Positions 36,951 through 48,560 of a DNA stretch of 64,000 bases are shown here, in pieces. The notes under the pieces are model-generated. The model did not search any database, was not told the DNA's origin, and saw only the letters and a program-made list of their open reading frames with translations. This DNA comes from Sphagnum compactum. Taxonomy: Eukaryota > Bryophyta > Sphagnopsida > Sphagnales. The DNA lies in the NCBI GenBank assembly GCA_965153455.1, contig OZ234496.1, forward strand, positions 4,969,207 to 5,033,206. The letters are read 5' to 3'. Both the position numbers and the translations under genes were made by a program. Each line of letters begins with the position of its first letter. The stretch's first letter is position 1.

Positions 36951-37735
36951 AACAGTGAAAACTGCCTAACAGTGGAACATTCCTTCCATTCTTCAACCAA
37001 ATGTGAATCATTCTAAAAAAATAACTTAGGTAGTTATTAGGTTACTTCCTACTGTCTAACTACAGGAATAGACATTTAAGCCTATCATGTGCATAGAAAG
37101 AAGAAAACATTTTTCAACCAACACTTGTCCAATGGGGTGTGAATCATCGTATATGCCAATCTCTAAAACACTGATTACGATTCAACAGTGAACATAACAA
37201 TGAATATCCTTTCTTTGGATATTAAGCCAAAAGATGATATTTTTCCAATATTCACAAACATTCTTCCTTGCAAACTTTCATGATCATGTTTTTGCAACAA
37301 TTGGATACAGATGGAATTTTTCCTCAACAAATCATTGATGTCTTTGGCATAGTTCTAAGCCCACAAAAATTGATATTCTTACTCGGTTAACTTGCAATAA
37401 GGGTATTCTTGTTGGCTCCTAGTTATAAAATGTATGGTGATTTCTCTTGATTACCAGGTGTATTAAGAGTCTTTCATTGAAATTCCATAACATTGTTTGT
37501 TGACCTACTCGAAAGTTACTCCCAAATGGACTGCATTCTTCTAAGTTTCGAAAAGATGAGAGGCCTTTCAAGACATTTTTCGTTCCTAGCCTTGAAGTCG
37601 TTATTCTTGGTGAAATTATTGTTAAGGCTTAGAAAGATGATATTTCCATTACTCAGAAGACTCATGATTGTTATTTCTTCTTTTCCTAGACAACTAGTGG
37701 ACATTTTATGAAATTTCAGTTTTTTATTTTTTATG
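36951..37735. other. AT-rich spacer before block B
   Basis: The 60-72 codon frames on both strands at 37493-37711 show no domain. Block B homology begins at about 37736 with CTAAAAGATGATGCTTC. Confidence 0.45.
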
Positions 37736-39651
37736 AACTAAAAGATGATGCTTCAACTTTGATAAGGAGTACTCTAGTTCTAAGATTGTTCATCAAAGCT
37801 AAACCTCTATTTTTGAGGTGGGCATGGCCATCTAATGGGCCATTAACAAACATAGGAACTCTTGTGTAGCAAGCAAGGTAGTATTGATCGCAATTTTAGA
37901 TCCAAAAGTGCTACTTGAATTTTTTTGGCATGAATGATGACCCCATCAAATGGTGTCTTTTTCCACCTTTTTATTTCTTTGATTCATGATTGATTCTTTG
38001 ATGTGGCTGCAGGTGCTACCTTCTCCCCTGGGATTTCTCCTCATGAAGGTGTAGGTACATGTGTAGGTGTTGATTCACCCTTGTTTGTACAGGCATTCAT
38101 GTTCTTGAGCAAGGTCTAATGTTAGAGGTTAAAAGGTAACACACGAAATGTTAAATTTGCAATTGGAGACTTTCATCTCATCTAAAGAAACATATGTTGG
38201 TGTCAGTTTGGGCACCCAAGTGTTAAAACAATTTTTTTTTGAAGTGTCAAGGCATTTTGACACCTTACCTTTTGTCTTCCAAGTTTTCTGCATGGGGAGA
38301 ATAAAAAAATGTAGCAATTTGAAAACATAAAGGTTGGTAAGTTAGTAAAAAGATGAGGTGTTGAGGCAAAACAGGAAGGAGAGAAAAAATAGGTAAGCAA
38401 AAAAATTTGTGGTATTTAAAAACCTTTCTTAGGACTTTCGATACTATCACCCAAGCTAAAAATACCTGGGAAATTTCCCAGTTCTTGAGGTAGTAGAAAT
38501 GACTATCTACTTTTAGGCTTGCTGGGGGTTTTCCCAGCAGTCTGGAAACAGGGAAATTTCCTCATTTCTTCGAGGTGGGAGAAGAGAGTATCTTTGGACA
38601 CCAGCAGGGATTCCAACACTCGCGGTACCTCAAGGAAAATAGGGAAATTTCCCCATTTCTTGAGGTGGGAGAAGAGACTCTCAAAGGAAAATAGGGGAAT
38701 TTTCACATTTTTTGAGGTGCGAGAACAGACTATCATCACGACTTTCAACACCTATGGTACCTTCCACTTGTTGACAAATACCTGAAACGGAAAAAAGGAA
38801 AATTTTGGCATTTCTTGAGGTGGGAGAAGAGTCAAGAGACTATCTATGGACACCAGGATTTTCAACACTTATAGTACCTTCCACTTGTTGACAAATACCT
38901 CAAATCATGGGAGGGTCTGAAGATAGACATTCCTCATTCAAAGATTGTTGTCTTTTTATCAGGATAATAAAACGGGTATGAGGACATGAAACACTTTTGC
39001 ATTGTATTCTTATATCCAATAGCTAACCACAGTGGTTAGAAATATATTACTAAGCGTCCACATGCCATCTATCCACCTACCAAATGGCAAATTGAATTTT
39101 TCATTTGTGCCGTATAAAAAATGGAAAAATCAAATTAAAATTATTCTGAAATTTGAAACATATCAACCAAAATTTCCCCAAATTTTGAACAAGGAAACTT
39201 CGAATTAATATGTGTCGAATCTAACACCAACAAACGTAGGGTGTATACCAGTGTAAGTGCTGGTTCACCCAAGGCTTGAAAACATAGGTGAGTATACTTG
39301 GATGTAAAGTGACAATTTTTTTTAAGTTATTAAAACAGTGCTAGCCTCTAGGGAGGCACACTTTTGCTCTCTGAGAGGGCATACACTAGCATCTTGCCCT
39401 GCCGCTGTGTCCTTGGTGAAAAAGAGGGTGCACTCCTTAATGTGTGCCGGACAATATAGAGACAAAGAATGTGTAACTTGCATCTTGCATGCGGTCTTGG
39501 CAAAAAAAGATGGTGCACTCCTTCATGTGTGCCGGGCAAGAGAGGGGTATTTACCTTGTTTCCTTAAAGGTAATTTTGAAAAAAAAGTTTGAAAAAACAA
39601 TAAAAGTAGTATTCTAATGTCATGGAGGTGCCAAAAGTAGTTATACACAAG
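37736..39651 (+). repeat. Leader of duplicated block B
   Basis: Homologous to 12340-14074. Contains the GGAAATTTCC tandem array (about 38470-38910, with an extra partial unit compared with copy A) and two units of the GAAAAAGAGGGTGC array (about 39388-39545). No gene is supported. Confidence 0.75.
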
Positions 39652-39659
39652 AAGTAAGC

Positions 39660-41286
39660 GAGTGTTGGGCAGTTTTTGCCTTTTATGAAGAACCTTCAGT
39701 TTCAGTTCTTGTAGAATGAATCGGATCCCCATATTGATTCAAAAAAATGGACCCCTGGGTCTGGTTCTGGTCTGTTTCTCAAAATGAAATAAAATTCAGG
39801 TTTCTGTTCCAATTTCAGCTTCGCAAATCAGACCTGGTTATGGTTCTGGATAACTTGGTCTGAAATCAGTGGTTAATTGCCCATTAACTCTGGTTCTACA
39901 CCATTTTTTCCCCAAAAGAAATATTTCTCAAAAATTGTGGTTCTGGTTCTAGAATTGGGTCTTGGTTCCAGTTCAGGATCTAGTATCAGGTCCAATTAGA
40001 AACCTGGTTCCAGTTCTAGAACCAGGTCTGGGTTCCAGTTTTCATCCCAGAACTGAGTCCGGTTTTCAACTTTCCAAAAATCAGACCTGGTGTCACCAAA
40101 AAGAAGGGGAGAGAGTTAGAGAGAAAGCGATGCACCAACACAGAGGCAACCGGACATGGCGAGCGCCCAGACCCAGATCGGATCCGATCTCCTCGATGCT
40201 CTGACCTGCACCACAATTCCCACCCTAACAATCTGCAGAACTCATCAGTATACAACACCTGACTCTTCAGCAAGAATGATCAGCTCAAACAAATCAAGAT
40301 CAACACATCGGAATACAGGGAACAGATCTCTGTGCTCCGAATTAGATTAACAAATCAAGGACTGTCTCATGTCCGATCTACAATGCACACCATCCTGATT
40401 GCAGTAGGAGCTTCCGGTGATGCGTGCGAGGTTAGATCCCTTAGTGTTCACTCAGTCCGAAGAGTCTCTAAACCACGTACCTCCACTGCCTCTATGCACT
40501 GCTCTCACTCTCCACAATTCAAAACCCAGAACCCAGACACCTAACAGCCACCCTCTGAGATCGTTAACGCGGACCAACAATGAACCAAGCTCGTAACGAA
40601 ACCCCTCACAATGACAGCCCCATCATGTCCACACCACAGATCTGCAGGCACAGACCCCTCCTACCTCTCATTTTCTATAAGATAACGCCCTGCTGATCAC
40701 AATTCAGATACAAACCAAACCCCTCAAAAACACATTCCGCTTAACAGATCCTCTCCCTCTCGTCCACCTGCCACACATCTAAGGCTCGGACCCCTCAGAG
40801 TTCTCATCAGCCCTCAGCATCACCTTGCTTGCATATCGCATCAGGAGATTACACAGCCACCTCGCAAGAAGCTGGCGCAGCGGAAGAAAATCAGCAACTA
40901 GCTAAGCAGCTCTAGCACACCAGAGAGAACACTACATTGAAAAAAACTAACATCCCAGGATGCCCCACACAGATCAGCCAACCCCTCTTCATCAGGAGCC
41001 CCACCGCCTCAACATTTCGACCGTTATGTGCATGGCTTCCCGCTCAAGCTTCCCATGCACCGTTACAGGTTGCACGTCCCCAAAATCATAAACTTGCCGC
41101 CCCCATCACGTCCACATTGCGACGTGTTTAATTCCTTTAATCCTAAAGCAAAAGATCAGATTCACAAACCCAGGAACCGTCACCAGGTCCCCGTTCAACC
41201 ACCCTATTACCGGTCACACTGGTTCCAATTTCTGGGTAATCGGAACCAGGTTCTAACCAGCCAAACTGGGTAACCACCAAACACTA
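39660..41286 (+). mobile_element. hAT-like non-autonomous element, copy B, interrupted
   Basis: The left end GAGTGTTGGGCAGTTTTTGC and right end TAACCACCAAACACTA match the sister elements in A and C. Flanking octamers are AAGTAAGC (39652-39659) and AAGTGAAC (41287-41294). About 1.1 kb of unrelated, C-rich DNA (40091-41218) sits inside it. Confidence 0.75.
40091..41218 (+). mobile_element. Solo-LTR-like insertion, only in block B
   Basis: Begins TGTCACCAAAAAG and ends CCGGTCACA, so it starts with TG and ends with CA. It is bordered by CTGG on both sides (40087-40090 and 41219-41222), and copies A and C lack it at this site. It is markedly C-rich compared with its AT-rich surroundings. A TATAAG motif lies at about 40677. 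It encodes no reverse transcriptase or other domain; the 60-80 codon frames are not supported. A single LTR left after recombination explains these features, though another element type cannot be excluded. Confidence 0.55.
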
Positions 41287-41294
41287 AAGTGAAC

Positions 41295-41809
41295 CTACCT
41301 TTGGCACCTAAATATTGCCCATATCCAGTTGTTTTTTTTTTTTTGAGGGTGGTGAGTATCACATTGCCAGGTCCTTGCATTTTAGCCAGTCTAGCCATCT
41401 GATTGTAGAAAAATTTTTAGGTGTGTAGCCTTAAATCTATACTTAATTTGTCTACTGGGCTCATTCAATGTTTTTGATTTATAAAACGATTTATCCCTCA
41501 TACTTAAGAGCTGCTCCACCCTGGTAGCCCACACCAGCATTTCTTTTCAAAAAGTTGAAAAAGAAAGAAAAAAGAAAAACCCTGTATATAAAAAAGCAGG
41601 TATGGAACCCCATCCACAAGAAATACAAGGCAAATAAAAGCACCAAAACACAACCCAGTAAAGAACATAACAATGAAGACACCACTAATACACAAATAAA
41701 CTAGAAGACTCGAAACTAGAAAACACTGCTTGTGAGAGAGAGAAGGGTCCTTCACTCTGAGTTTGGAATGATAGAATACTAATATGTTGAATACCAAAGT
41801 TGCACACTG

Positions 41810-41842
<33 letters not shown>

Positions 41843-42105
41843 CCTCCTTCACTCCCAACACAGAATGAGAGATTATTATTATGTTGAATATGGAAGTTGA
41901 AGAGCACCACACATGAAAAGGGGCAAAATATGAAAATAAAAATGTATCCTTCAAAAATCGTATTCAATTGCAAACCACTCCATTATGCAATTTGAGCACC
42001 CAATTAGGGCCACATTGAACTAGCACCCACTGACATGCACCATGAAGGATGGATGGTAAGTGATAAGGAAACAGTTCTCTGTTGGGTCTCAGTTCCCTTG
42101 CTAAC
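41295..42105 (-). repeat. Variable tandem-repeat region, block B
   Basis: Matches 14635-15425, with a longer GA run (about 41813-41841) and about two units of the AACACTGCTTG repeat. Minus-strand frames are repeat translations. Confidence 0.65.
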
Positions 42106-42109
42106 CATC

Positions 42110-42181
42110 GTGGTTAGCTCAGTTGCTTTTTTTCCCACGGCCTATCTACTAACAACCCACAAGCAGGTTGTTAGTAGGCAG
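42110..42181. repeat. Two adjacent hairpins upstream of Roco copy B
   Basis: CTAACCATCGTGGTTAG is followed by a 16-base stem (CTATCTACTAACAACC with GGTTGTTAGTAGGCAG) around loop CACAAGCA at 42142-42181, identical to that of copy A. Confidence 0.65.
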
Positions 42182-43071
42182 GCAGTCAAAATGGGCCTTC
42201 CTACTTGCCTTGGTAGTTATGTGATTTGTTACCTATGTACCTATATGTGAGACCTATTTCCTAGAGAATTGGTTACCAAGGTGAAACCAAATATGTATTA
42301 ACTCAGTTCAGGTTCATCCACAACTGAGTAATATCAGGCATCCAATGGATGGTGCGCTGGTGGGTGCCGGTTGACTGTGCCCCCCCCCCCCAAATCATAG
42401 AGCTGGACAGTAGGCTTCCTCTTCTGGCTACAACGGGAGACTGAGTTTTCTGCACTGCTCTGCATTTTTTCCCTTCGATCTGCTCTTTCATGTGTGTTTG
42501 ATGGTTCTATTGTTATCGTGTTAGCTACCAAACTCATTTGCCGCTGCTGCTTTGTTGTGTTCAAAATTTTGGTGGTGCTTTTGGGAGTTGCTATGCGAGT
42601 ATCGGACCCTTGGAAGTCTCTTCCTTCCCTTCACCGCTGAGTTTGTTTCGTGTTTTTTTTAGAGCTTTAAATGTTTTGGATCAGCATTTAATAGAGTCTA
42701 GCAAGCACCTCTTTCCTCCTCCTTAACCATTATAATTTAAGAGCTATCCTTCCCTAGCTAGGTCTCAATATGAACTTGCTGTAGAGTTGTGAAGCTTGAT
42801 AGAAATCGAGCTCTGCGTTTGAATGTGGGTGGAAAGAGTCGTGTGTGTAGTGGTACTGAGCTAAGAGCGCAAGGAAACTAGTTAGGGCAGCTATTCCTAG
42901 AGAAAGGTCTCTTTCCTTTTGGTTGAAGGTGACAGGCTGATGTACACGTGGTGAGAATTGCGAAGGAGTATGGTCGACAGTCTACCCTGAAATCCATGTG
43001 GATCATCCATCAAGCATAAGTTATCTATTGTTATTCAAGTTTCAACTTAGAAGCTTTTCGGCTTGTTGATC
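42182..43071 (+). promoter_or_regulatory. Upstream region / probable 5' UTR of Roco copy B
   Basis: Closely matches 15510-16386, including a C-run of about 12 at 42380-42391 and the TATAATTTAAGAGCTATCC stretch at about 42731. It differs by a 17-base insertion near 42885. The conservation points to promoter and leader sequence. No core element can be placed with confidence. Confidence 0.4.
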
Positions 43072-46000
43072 ATGGCAGACGTAATCGCCATTGATGTTGT
43101 CCAAGAAGTTTCGAGAATCCTTACAGCTAGCGATGTCGTGGTGGAAGAGGTTAATATTGATACTGATCCATTTCGTCCCATTAGGGAAGATGGCACTAGG
43201 AATATTGATTTGCGAATGAAATACCATCAATGCAAAGCTGATTCTAGCGAAGGCCGGCTTGAGGAACCACAAGTTGATGGAGATGTTGAACGCGAGTGGA
43301 GTCTTTCAGGGGGGGATGTTCTGCAGGAATTGGTGTCTATAGTCCTCGAGAGCACTAATGTGCAGGCCATTCACCTGCGCAGCAGATGTCCAAATATCCA
43401 TGATGTTATTGAGCAGTTTTTGCAAGGTCTCTGCACCAATCATACCATAGTGAGTTTTCATCTAGTAGTTCCTGGAAACATGGCGATTGATCTGCGGACT
43501 GATGTGTTGCACAAATCTGCCGATATGCTTTGTCATAATACAGGCCTCAAACGTTTCGGTCTCTCCGTATCCAGTGAAGGTAGAGAGGGGCATTTCGGTC
43601 TTGGCAAGGCACTCAAGATGAATCACACCCTTGAACATCTTGTATTGCATTCATGGAATAATTGTCTGCAACTAGATTTGGAAGAACTTGTCCAACCATT
43701 GATTATGGACGAAAATGGGCACCAAGCCAACTCTACACTCACCACTCTTGAAGTTAGGGGACTTTCTGCTGTGAGCTTATATGGTGCTACCTTTGCAAGG
43801 ATGCTTCGGAAAAATTCTTCCATAAAGCATCTTGATTTGACAAGGTCTTTAACAAGTGAATCAGATGCGCAAGAACTGATACAATCACTTGTAGAAAACC
43901 ATTCCCTCGAAACCTTAGACCTAAACTATTGTGGTGGTGTAACGGGCTCTGTGTTTCCTGCCATCATGGATGTTTTACGGGTCAATTTCACCTTGAAAGA
44001 TATAAAATTGCAAGGAACTGATTTATATAAAGAGGGCAAGGATTTTGCCATCAAGAAACAACTACGAAAAAATGAGATATACTGTTCTCTCAAGGAGCTA
44101 CAGATGGCCAAGCCAACATCTGCAAGAGTAATTTTTTGCGGCTTTCCATATGCTGGTATGTCTTAAATCTCTCTTGGTTGAACTAGAGGACATCAATGTG
44201 TTTGTGTTTGAAACTTTCTCGTTGCCTGAATCATGTTGTCACATGAAAATTATAATTTATGACTGATTCATAGTAAAATCTTATTTTTGCATCTTCTGTT
44301 CCTGGCACATCAATGCACCTGTTTATTGTGGAATTATGTAGGCAAAACAACCTTGCGAAAGTCGGTGGTCCGTTCCATTGAACGCAGAAGCACGATCAAC
44401 AAGAGCATTCTCAATCCCTGCAAAGACTTCATGATGAAGAAGATTGATGGGGGTCAACGGCTAATCCAAGGAGGCAAACAACTTACACACCGCACACGTG
44501 GAATTGAGGTACATAGCTTGAAAAGTAGTGAAGGGATTAGATGGTCTATTTGGGACATGGGGGGTCAAGAAGAGTTTCATGGGTTCCATTATTTTATGCT
44601 TCCTGATCTAAGCGACACAGGTAACGCATCCTTGTTCCTTCTAGTTTGTAGTCCATATGTATTGAGAGGTCAGGGATCCCCTTCAAAGGAGAAGCTTAAA
44701 CTACCCATACACATTCACAAAGAGTTGGAGTATTGGCTTCGATTCATTGCTTCCAAAAGTCGAAGTACAATTTCCTTCAAACCAAAGGTGATGGTGGTCT
44801 TGACTCATTCCGACAAAGTTGATGGGCTTGTTGCTCGAGCACAGGAGAGTGTCACAAGTTTGAAAGAGCAATTTGCAGAATTGCTAGATGTGTGGTCGGA
44901 ACCAATTGCTGTTGATGCCTTTTCTACTCAATCAGCTAGCAATGTGGCTAGTGTTATTGAAGACAACATTGTAACTCTTCTCAAAGCATTGCCACCTGTG
45001 TATAAGGTGTGCAGTGATGTGAGATCAGCCTTGAAGGTTTGGATGGTGAGAAATCCAAAAAGTCCGATGATGAATTGGGAAACCTTTTCAGACCTGTGCC
45101 AGGAAGCAGATTTACCAGGGTTGGTCAAAGCAACTGCTGAAGACAATGTGATAGAAGCAAGGCGAAAAGCAGTGGCAACAAGCATGCACAATTCGGGAGA
45201 TGTCATCTACTTTGAAGATCTTGACTTTCTAGTTGTGGATCTGGATTGGTTTTGCCATCGGGTGATTGGTCACCTGATCAAGCTAAGTGATGATCGCAGT
45301 AAACTGGCCACCGCAACAAACCCAGATGGTTTCACATCAAGGGCATACTTGGAAAACATTTTGGTTGATTCACTGAAATCTTCTCGTGAGCTTGGTTATG
45401 GTGGATGTGCCTTGGATGTCACAGCACAGAATTTGGTGCACCTTATGTTGAGGTTAGAGCTGTGTTTTGAAGACAAAACTAGGTCTCATGGTGATGGAAA
45501 CTTGTTCATCCCAACAATTTTGGACGTTGGTCAAGCAGCAGGATCATGGAATTGGTCACCAAACAATCAGAACATGAACTCCACCTACTTTGGAAGGAGG
45601 CTCCGATGTGATGACCCAATTTGCACCTTCATACCACAAGGTTTTTTTTGTCAACTGCAGGTACTTTTTTTACCATTCCTAGTCAATTGCATTGGAGAAA
45701 CTTTGTGGCCAAACTAGTTGGGAGTGAAAACTTACATCCCAAGTAATCTAGAAGATTGATGGAAGACCGTATGTCGTGCATTATGGAAGCTGTCCATTTC
45801 AAGTAAATTTGATCCTACTTCATGTGATTTGGCATTTGATTTTGAGATTGTTATTTCTACAGGTAGTTTTGCACAACAACTTCTTGAAGGTGGATAAGGA
45901 AATGAGAGCAGTGTACAAACCCAAAAAAGATTTCATTTATATAATGCTCAATGGAGTGGAAATTGTAATGGATTACAATGCAAATGTGGGCACCCACATC

Positions 46001-47323
46001 GATGTGTTGGTATGCTCACATGAGAAGAGTTTTGATGAAGCTCTCGATATTGTTCATGGTCATATTATAGAAAAAATTCGAGAACGCTGTGCTGCTGCAG
46101 ATGGATGTCAAGGGGTTGCACTTGTGGAGGGAGTCATTCGTACAGAGTGCGTGAAACGGCGCATGTCTTTCAGGGAGCGACAAGACCAAGCAGTGCTTTT
46201 AGAAGAGTTGAAGCAAGCGGTTCTTTCTCATGGGACTGGCTACCAACACCCATGGGATGAGTTGAGAGAAGGGGAAAATGTTATTCTTCATGTAGCTTGT
46301 GAATCTGCCATGAACCTTATGGGGACAAGAGAGAGAGAGGATGTGGTGCAAAGAGGATTGCAGGGTATAGTTGAGATTGGTGGTGCCCATCAGGATCAGT
46401 CCGCTGTAACCTCAAGAGGATGGTTGCCGAGTTCAAGTTCTTCCAGCATATTAGGCTCCTACTTGAAGCCTCGGTCCAATAATCAGCGCATGACCATTTA
46501 CACTCCAAGTGATCTATTGACCGGGACAAACAGGTTGCAAGGAGAGATACAAGAGCTTGATCGATCACCCCAGCATCAAGACAAACCAGTGGGTGAATTA
46601 GCATGTGAAATCCAGCAGCTATCAACTGTTGTTCATGATACACACAATCTCATGTATGATATGCACAAGCTTGTCAAAAATGATGTTTTGAGTGTTACCA
46701 GACTCATACGCGACTTGATCTTGAACTCCTCACAACGGCAAGTTCCACGCATTGTACTCTTCACCACACAAGATTCCAGTTTGAAACAAAAATTGATCAC
46801 AAAACTGGTTCCAGGGATGAAAGCTCTTCAACTTCATCTACTTTGTGAATACAAGGGACAGGAGCACATAGTTGAAGGACAAGCTGGTTGTCAAGTGATC
46901 CTCCAAGACGAGAATTGGAAGAAAGTTCACGAGTTGGTGGTGGAGGGGTTGAAATGGGTTTTCTTGGCTGCCGAAGTGGGGGCACACATTGCAATGGGGC
47001 TTGGGAACATGGTTCCAAATCCTAATTTGGAATATGGAAAGGCTGTTGTTGCGCTTGGTGAAGGTGTGCTAAAAGACCCACCAATAGACTTGGCCACTGT
47101 CAGCCGTGGAAAGCTTGTGAGGGATGAGGCATCTGCCAGCAGAAGAGCAGAGAGTACGTCTGCAGAGCAATGGTTGGTGAATTTTTTGAAAGATAAAGAC
47201 ATTTTAAATAAATTTGGGTTGCAGAGAGTGGTCTACAAGGACACAGGAGAATTGGGATGGATCTGTCGAAAGCATTTTGACCAAGGCATGCTTGTTGGGG
47301 AACTGGATGGATTTCCATGTTAG
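43072..47323 (+). CDS. Roco family GTPase (LRR-ROC-COR), copy B, intact
   Basis: Exons 43072-44155, 44342-45660 and 45863-47323 (introns 186 bp, phase 1, and 202 bp, phase 0, both GT-AG) join to 1287 residues without a stop. Residues about 90-345 are leucine-rich repeats of the ribonuclease-inhibitor type. The ROC GTPase follows: P-loop GFPYAGKT (357-364), split by intron 1; switch I RTRGIEV near 414; G3 WDMGGQEE (432-439); G4 THSD (516-519), the form also used in human LRRK2. COR spans roughly 587-900 (HNSGDVIYFEDLDF near 643). A polar, serine-rich linker (about 985-1080) leads to a C-terminal module (about 1095-1285: VPRIVLFTTQD, LHLLCEYKGQEH, AHIAMGLGNMVPNP) that I cannot name. There is no kinase domain or signal peptide. 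Roco proteins are dimeric, GTP-regulated intracellular switches; the plant member TORNADO1 acts in leaf and vascular patterning, but similarity to it beyond the shared core is untested. The start ATG is where homology with copy A begins. Confidence 0.9.
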
Positions 47324-47671
47324 GTAGGACTGTCCACTAGAGGCATTGAATCTTGGGGTTTCTGTCCAAATATGCCATTTCTTAGAATGTAGACTCGTCT
47401 TCTGAGATCCCAGCTGGGCTGTTAGCGGTGAGTTTGATGTGATTATTGTGCTCACGGAAGTCCAACAAGGCGAGAGAAGAAGAGTTTCTTAGGCTGCAGT
47501 GTGTGGCAATAGAGGAGCAAGCCCGGCAGGTGGGAAGAGGAATCCAAAAGGTTGAAGAAGTCAGACATTTCCAGAGCCGAAGACAGATGTTGAGGAGCAG
47601 TAGGAGCAAGAGGAGACGGTGACTACAGAAAGCAGACGAAGTCTGAAGCTAAACTCACAGAGCATGCAGAG
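47324..47671 (+). other. Roco copy B 3' region / spacer
   Basis: Presumably 3' UTR followed by spacer. From about 47450 the sequence becomes purine-rich with GGAAG..GAAG words that lead into the coiled-coil frame. Confidence 0.4.
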
Positions 47672-48007
47672 ATGGAAGCTGTCAACAAGAGGAAGCGGGC
47701 GGAGCTTGCAGCTGCAAACAAGAAGCAAGCGGAGTTTCAAGCTGCAAACAGAAAACAGGCAGAGGATGAAGCTCACATTAGGAAGCAGGTGGAGCTTGAA
47801 GCTGCAAACAGGAAATGGGAAGGGAAAGAATCTCACACTAGGAAGCAAGCTGAATTGGAGATTGAATGGAGGAAGCAGGCTGAGAATGAAGCTGCAGATA
47901 GGAGAAGACAGGCTGAGGAGGAGGAGGCTAAGAGCCAGAAAATGGCTGAGGAAGAAGCAGCTTATCTGCACCAGGAGCAAGAGGCTGAGCTAGAAGCTAA
48001 CCCTTAA
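47672..48007 (+). other. Charged coiled-coil frame, probable 5' exon of the decayed protease
   Basis: A 111-codon ATG frame is built of about 14-residue repeats such as RKQAELEAANRK: Lys/Arg/Glu/Ala-rich, strongly predicted coiled coil by composition. The purine-rich sequence continues past the TAA (48005) with EAQHRNQA-like codons broken by further stops to about 48130, then runs into the MYND finger coding sequence. Related plant enzymes have an Ala/Glu-rich stretch before the MYND finger, so I read it as part of that locus. It is missing from block A. It could instead be an independent small gene. Confidence 0.4.
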
Positions 48008-48254
48008 AAGAAACAGATGTTGGAAGCTCAACACAGAAATCAGGCATAGGAACTAGCAAACCACACTAAGAGTGTAGACAAGGCACAGCAGCAGCAGGGG
48101 GAAGTACCAAGTGCAGTGTAGCCTAAGAAGAAGCAGCAGATGGGTGCAGGTTGATATTTTTCTTTTGTATGTGGGAAATCAAAAAAAATACGATGCAAGC
48201 AGTGCAAGTGGGTACATTACTGGTATGCATTTTTCTAACACACTGTGTTGATGT

Positions 48255-48560
48255 GGGCAGAGGTTGTCTGGAATGTCATCATGTGGGTTGGGATGTTGTG
48301 AGATCATACCCATGGCCTTGATTGATGTGTTTGGTTTGCTGGTGATGATATTACGTGCGGTTCATGAACTTATGATTTGGTTGTGTTGGGGATGTCCAGT
48401 TCTTAGAGCCTCTCTGGAATGTCATCATGGGTTAGCATATTGTGGGGTCATACCCATACGGCCTTGATGTGATTGGTTTGCTGATGATGATATATGCAGT
48501 TCATGAACATACAATTTGGTTGTGTTTTTGGGGGATGTCCAGTTGTACAGAATGTCAAAT
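48255..48560 (+). repeat. Tandem duplication (about 155 bp) inside the MYND intron
   Basis: The unit running from TCTGGAATGTCATCATG.GGGTT through CATACCCAT, GATGTG.TTGGTTTGCTG, GCGGTTCATGAAC to GGGGATGTCCAGTT occurs twice in a row (about 48268-48412 and 48414-48545). Copy A has one unit. Both end in CCAGTT, so the intron has two possible acceptors; only the second is followed by the MYND codons. Confidence 0.65.

Noticed and set aside
40091-41218. Short frames of 60-81 codons inside the C-rich insertion, possible small genes
   Set aside because: They overlap each other in several frames, lack domains, and the whole stretch is better explained as one LTR-like insertion.
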